Shown here: positions 5,106 through 6,736 of the stretch, in pieces | Layout: every line of letters starts with the position of its first letter | How positions within the stretch are numbered: the stretch's first letter is position 1 | Origin: an uncultured Lachnospiraceae bacterium | GTDB lineage: Bacteria > Bacillota > Clostridia > Lachnospirales > Lachnospiraceae | Assembly: GCA_934437985.1 (NCBI GenBank) | Contig: CAKSBI010000054.1 | Location: forward strand, 1 to 6,736 | Direction of reading: 5' to 3' | DNA: 6,736 nt | Made by a program: the position numbers and the translations under genes | Notes under the pieces: generated by a model | Told to the model about the DNA's origin: nothing | Database searches by the model: none | The model's input: the letters and a program-made list of their open reading frames with translations, nothing else

Positions 5106-6706
5106 TGGAGAATAAGATGTTTTGTTTTCAGTGTGAACAGACTGTAGGATGTAATGCATGTACGGGAAGTGCAGGTGCATGTGGTAAGAAGGCTGACACT
5201 GCCATGCTTCAGGACGAACTGACAGGGGCACTTATCGGACTTGTGCGTGCAGCAGAGGGTAATACAGCTATCAGGCAGAGTACGTTTCAGACAATTATAG
5301 AAGGGTTATTTACAACGGTTACTAATGTGAGCTTTGATAATGATGCGATAAATGGGATGATAGATAAGGTTCACAGTGAAAAGGCAATATATGCGCCAAA
5401 GTGTGCAAGCTGTGTTTCAGCATGCGGCAGGACAGGAGAGTATAATATGAAAGAGGTGTGGAATGCTGATGAGGATATCCGTTCCCTTAAGTCGCTGATC
5501 CTGTTTGGTATACGTGGAATGGCAGCATATGCATATCATGCGGCAGTACTTGGTTACTATGATGATGAGGTTAATATGTTTTTCTGTGAGGCATTATTTA
5601 AGATAGGGTATGAGGAAGATTTTGATGAGCTTTTGAAGACAACCATGAAGGTCGGTGAGATTAATCTTAAATGTATGGCATTGTTAGATAAGGCTAACAC
5701 AGAGACTTATGGCAATCCGTCTCCGGTTAATGTTACGCTTAATGTGGAAAAAGGACCATTTATTGTAGTGACGGGCCATGACCTTAAAGACCTTAAGCTT
5801 CTGCTTGAGCAGACCGAGGGCATGGGTATAAATATATATACCCATGGTGAGATGCTGCCGGCGCATGCCTATCCGGAGCTTAAAAGATATAAGCATCTTA
5901 AAGGTAATTTTGGAACGGCATGGCAGAACCAGCATAAGGAGTTTGATGCCCTGCCGGCACCGGTATTATTCACAACTAATTGCCTTATGCCTCCGAAGCA
6001 GAGCTACGCAGACAGGGTATTTACTACAGAAGTAGTAGCATTCCCGGGGGCGGTTCACATTGATGATAATAAGGATTTTACCCCTGTTATAGAAAAGGCA
6101 CTGGAGCTTGGTGGATATTCAGAGGATAAATGTTTTACCGGTATTAATGGAGGAAGTGAAGTTACAACAGGATTCGGCCATGCTGCGGTTCTTGCACATG
6201 CGGGAACGGTTGTTGATGCCGTAAAGTCAGGTATGATCAGTCATTTCTTCCTTGTTGCAGGCTGTGATGGTGCGAAGCCCGGAAGAAATTATTATACGGA
6301 ATTTGTAAAACAGACACCAAAAGACAGTATCATTCTTACGCTGGCCTGCGGCAAGTACCGTTTCAATGACCTGAAGCTCGGAGAGACCGGAGGGCTTCCG
6401 AGGCTGATGGATATGGGTCAGTGTAATGACGCTTATGGTGCGATACAGGTTGCAGTGGTACTTGCAGATGCATTTGGCTGTGAGGTTAATGAACTCCCGC
6501 TGTCATTTGTACTGTCATGGTATGAGCAGAAGGCGGTATGTATACTGCTTACACTGCTTCATCTTGGCATTAAGAATATACGTCTTGGTCCATCACTTCC
6601 TGCATTTTTATCTGAAAATGTTCTGGGCTTTCTTGTGGAAAACTATGGGATAGCACCAATAACTACACCGGAAGAGGATCTGAAGAGCCTGTTAAATGCA
6701 GATTAA
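5105..6706 (+). CDS. hcp: Hybrid cluster protein (hydroxylamine/NO reductase)
   Basis: This 533-residue cytoplasmic iron-sulfur enzyme of anaerobes reduces hydroxylamine to ammonia in vitro and, in Escherichia coli, acts as a high-affinity NO reductase. The N-terminus has the cubane-type Cys set C7, C10, C19 and C26 (FCFQCEQTVGC...), plus an extra C16. C100, C103 and C107 lie in KCASCVSACGRTGEYN. All hybrid-cluster ligands can be placed: H225 (TGHD), E249 (THGEM), C293 (TNCLMPP), C387 (AGCDGA, the persulfide position), C415 (LACGKYRFN), C440 (GQCNDAYGA), E474 and K476 (WYEQK). The spacings equal those of the Desulfovibrio enzyme (244, 268, 312, 406, 434, 459, 494, 496) except for one residue between C440 and E474. 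Length fits the Clostridia type. It is the second gene of the operon and ends in three tandem in-frame stops (TAA TGA TAA, 6704-6712). No Hcr-type reductase gene is visible in the window. Confidence 0.97.
   Translation: MENKMFCFQCEQTVGCNACTGSAGACGKKADTAMLQDELTGALIGLVRAAEGNTAIRQSTFQTIIEGLFTTVTNVSFDNDAINGMIDKVHSEKAIYAPKCASCVSACGRTGEYNMKEVWNADEDIRSLKSLILFGIRGMAAYAYHAAVLGYYDDEVNMFFCEALFKIGYEEDFDELLKTTMKVGEINLKCMALLDKANTETYGNPSPVNVTLNVEKGPFIVVTGHDLKDLKLLLEQTEGMGINIYTHGEMLPAHAYPELKRYKHLKGNFGTAWQNQHKEFDALPAPVLFTTNCLMPPKQSYADRVFTTEVVAFPGAVHIDDNKDFTPVIEKALELGGYSEDKCFTGINGGSEVTTGFGHAAVLAHAGTVVDAVKSGMISHFFLVAGCDGAKPGRNYYTEFVKQTPKDSIILTLACGKYRFNDLKLGETGGLPRLMDMGQCNDAYGAIQVAVVLADAFGCEVNELPLSFVLSWYEQKAVCILLTLLHLGIKNIRLGPSLPAFLSENVLGFLVENYGIAPITTPEEDLKSLLNAD
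5821..5846. repeat. Perfect 10-bp inverted repeat inside hcp
   Basis: CATGGGTATA (5821-5830) and TATACCCATG (5837-5846) are exact reverse complements around the six-base loop AATATA. The repeat lies over hcp codons of about 240-248, encoding MGINIYTHG just before the ligand E249. It could form an mRNA hairpin. Because that peptide is conserved in the family, the symmetry may be a by-product of codon choice. Confidence 0.5.
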
Positions 6707-6716
6707 TGATAATCTG

Positions 6717-6732
6717 TTATAACCGGTTAAAA
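6717..6732. repeat. 16-base near-palindrome after hcp
   Basis: TTATAACCGGTTAAAA is symmetrical at 7 of 8 position pairs, with AACCGGTT (6721-6728) at its centre and no loop. It is therefore more like a protein-binding site than a terminator hairpin. It lies 10 bases after the hcp stop, close to the window end, so whether it belongs to hcp or to the next gene cannot be seen. Confidence 0.35.
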
Positions 6733-6736
6733 TGAT

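Noticed and set aside
5684..6653. Several 60-80 codon frames on both strands inside hcp
   Set aside because: All lie within a gene whose every active-site residue is identified; they are shadows of its codon pattern.
1..6736. CRISPR array, tRNA, rRNA, insertion sequence or phage signature
   Set aside because: No regularly spaced direct repeats, cloverleaf-like sequence, transposase motif or terminal inverted repeats were seen on either strand.

Overview
The window looks like a low-GC Firmicutes chromosome, most likely Lachnospiraceae. The basis is the AT-rich spacers, strong GGAGG-type ribosome binding sites, a roughly 200-residue coiled-coil protein of a type I associate with that family, and a Clostridia-type Hcp beside a DUF438 protein and a Crp/Fnr regulator. 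This placement is recognition from memory, not a search.

Layout. Positions 1-583 hold no intact gene. On the minus strand at 137-373 there is a 78-codon open stretch that reads like the 3' end of a protein gene but has no start. A sigma70-like promoter at 474-502 leads to a 200-residue protein of unknown function (584-1186), followed by a probable terminator (1228-1266). Positions 1279-1694 are a small gene graveyard: the remains of an HD-domain hydrolase gene, then the two ends of a membrane-anchored metallophosphoesterase gene with frameshifts and an internal deletion. Two intact co-directional genes follow with 8 bases between them: a PAP2-family membrane phosphatase (1700-2251) and a metallo-beta-lactamase-fold hydrolase (2260-3078). 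They converge on a Crp/Fnr-family regulator on the minus strand (3120-3800).

The most coherent system is at 3120-6706. The Crp/Fnr regulator is transcribed divergently from a two-gene operon: a DUF438/hemerythrin-like/PAS protein (3906-5105) and hcp, the hybrid cluster protein (5105-6706). The two are joined by a TAATG stop/start overlap. The 105-base divergent spacer holds overlapping back-to-back promoters and a near-perfect palindrome with Crp/Fnr half-site spacing. Its centre falls 41.5 bases upstream of the predicted operon start, as in class II activation, and just downstream of the regulator's own predicted start, as in autorepression. All eight hybrid-cluster ligands of Hcp are present with near-canonical spacing. 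My reading is a self-contained nitrosative or redox stress module: the regulator controls itself and the operon, the hemerythrin/PAS protein is a possible sensor or accessory partner, and Hcp is the NO/hydroxylamine reductase. The known parts are familiar; the shared-operator geometry and a lost acidic ligand in the hemerythrin-like domain deserve a second look.
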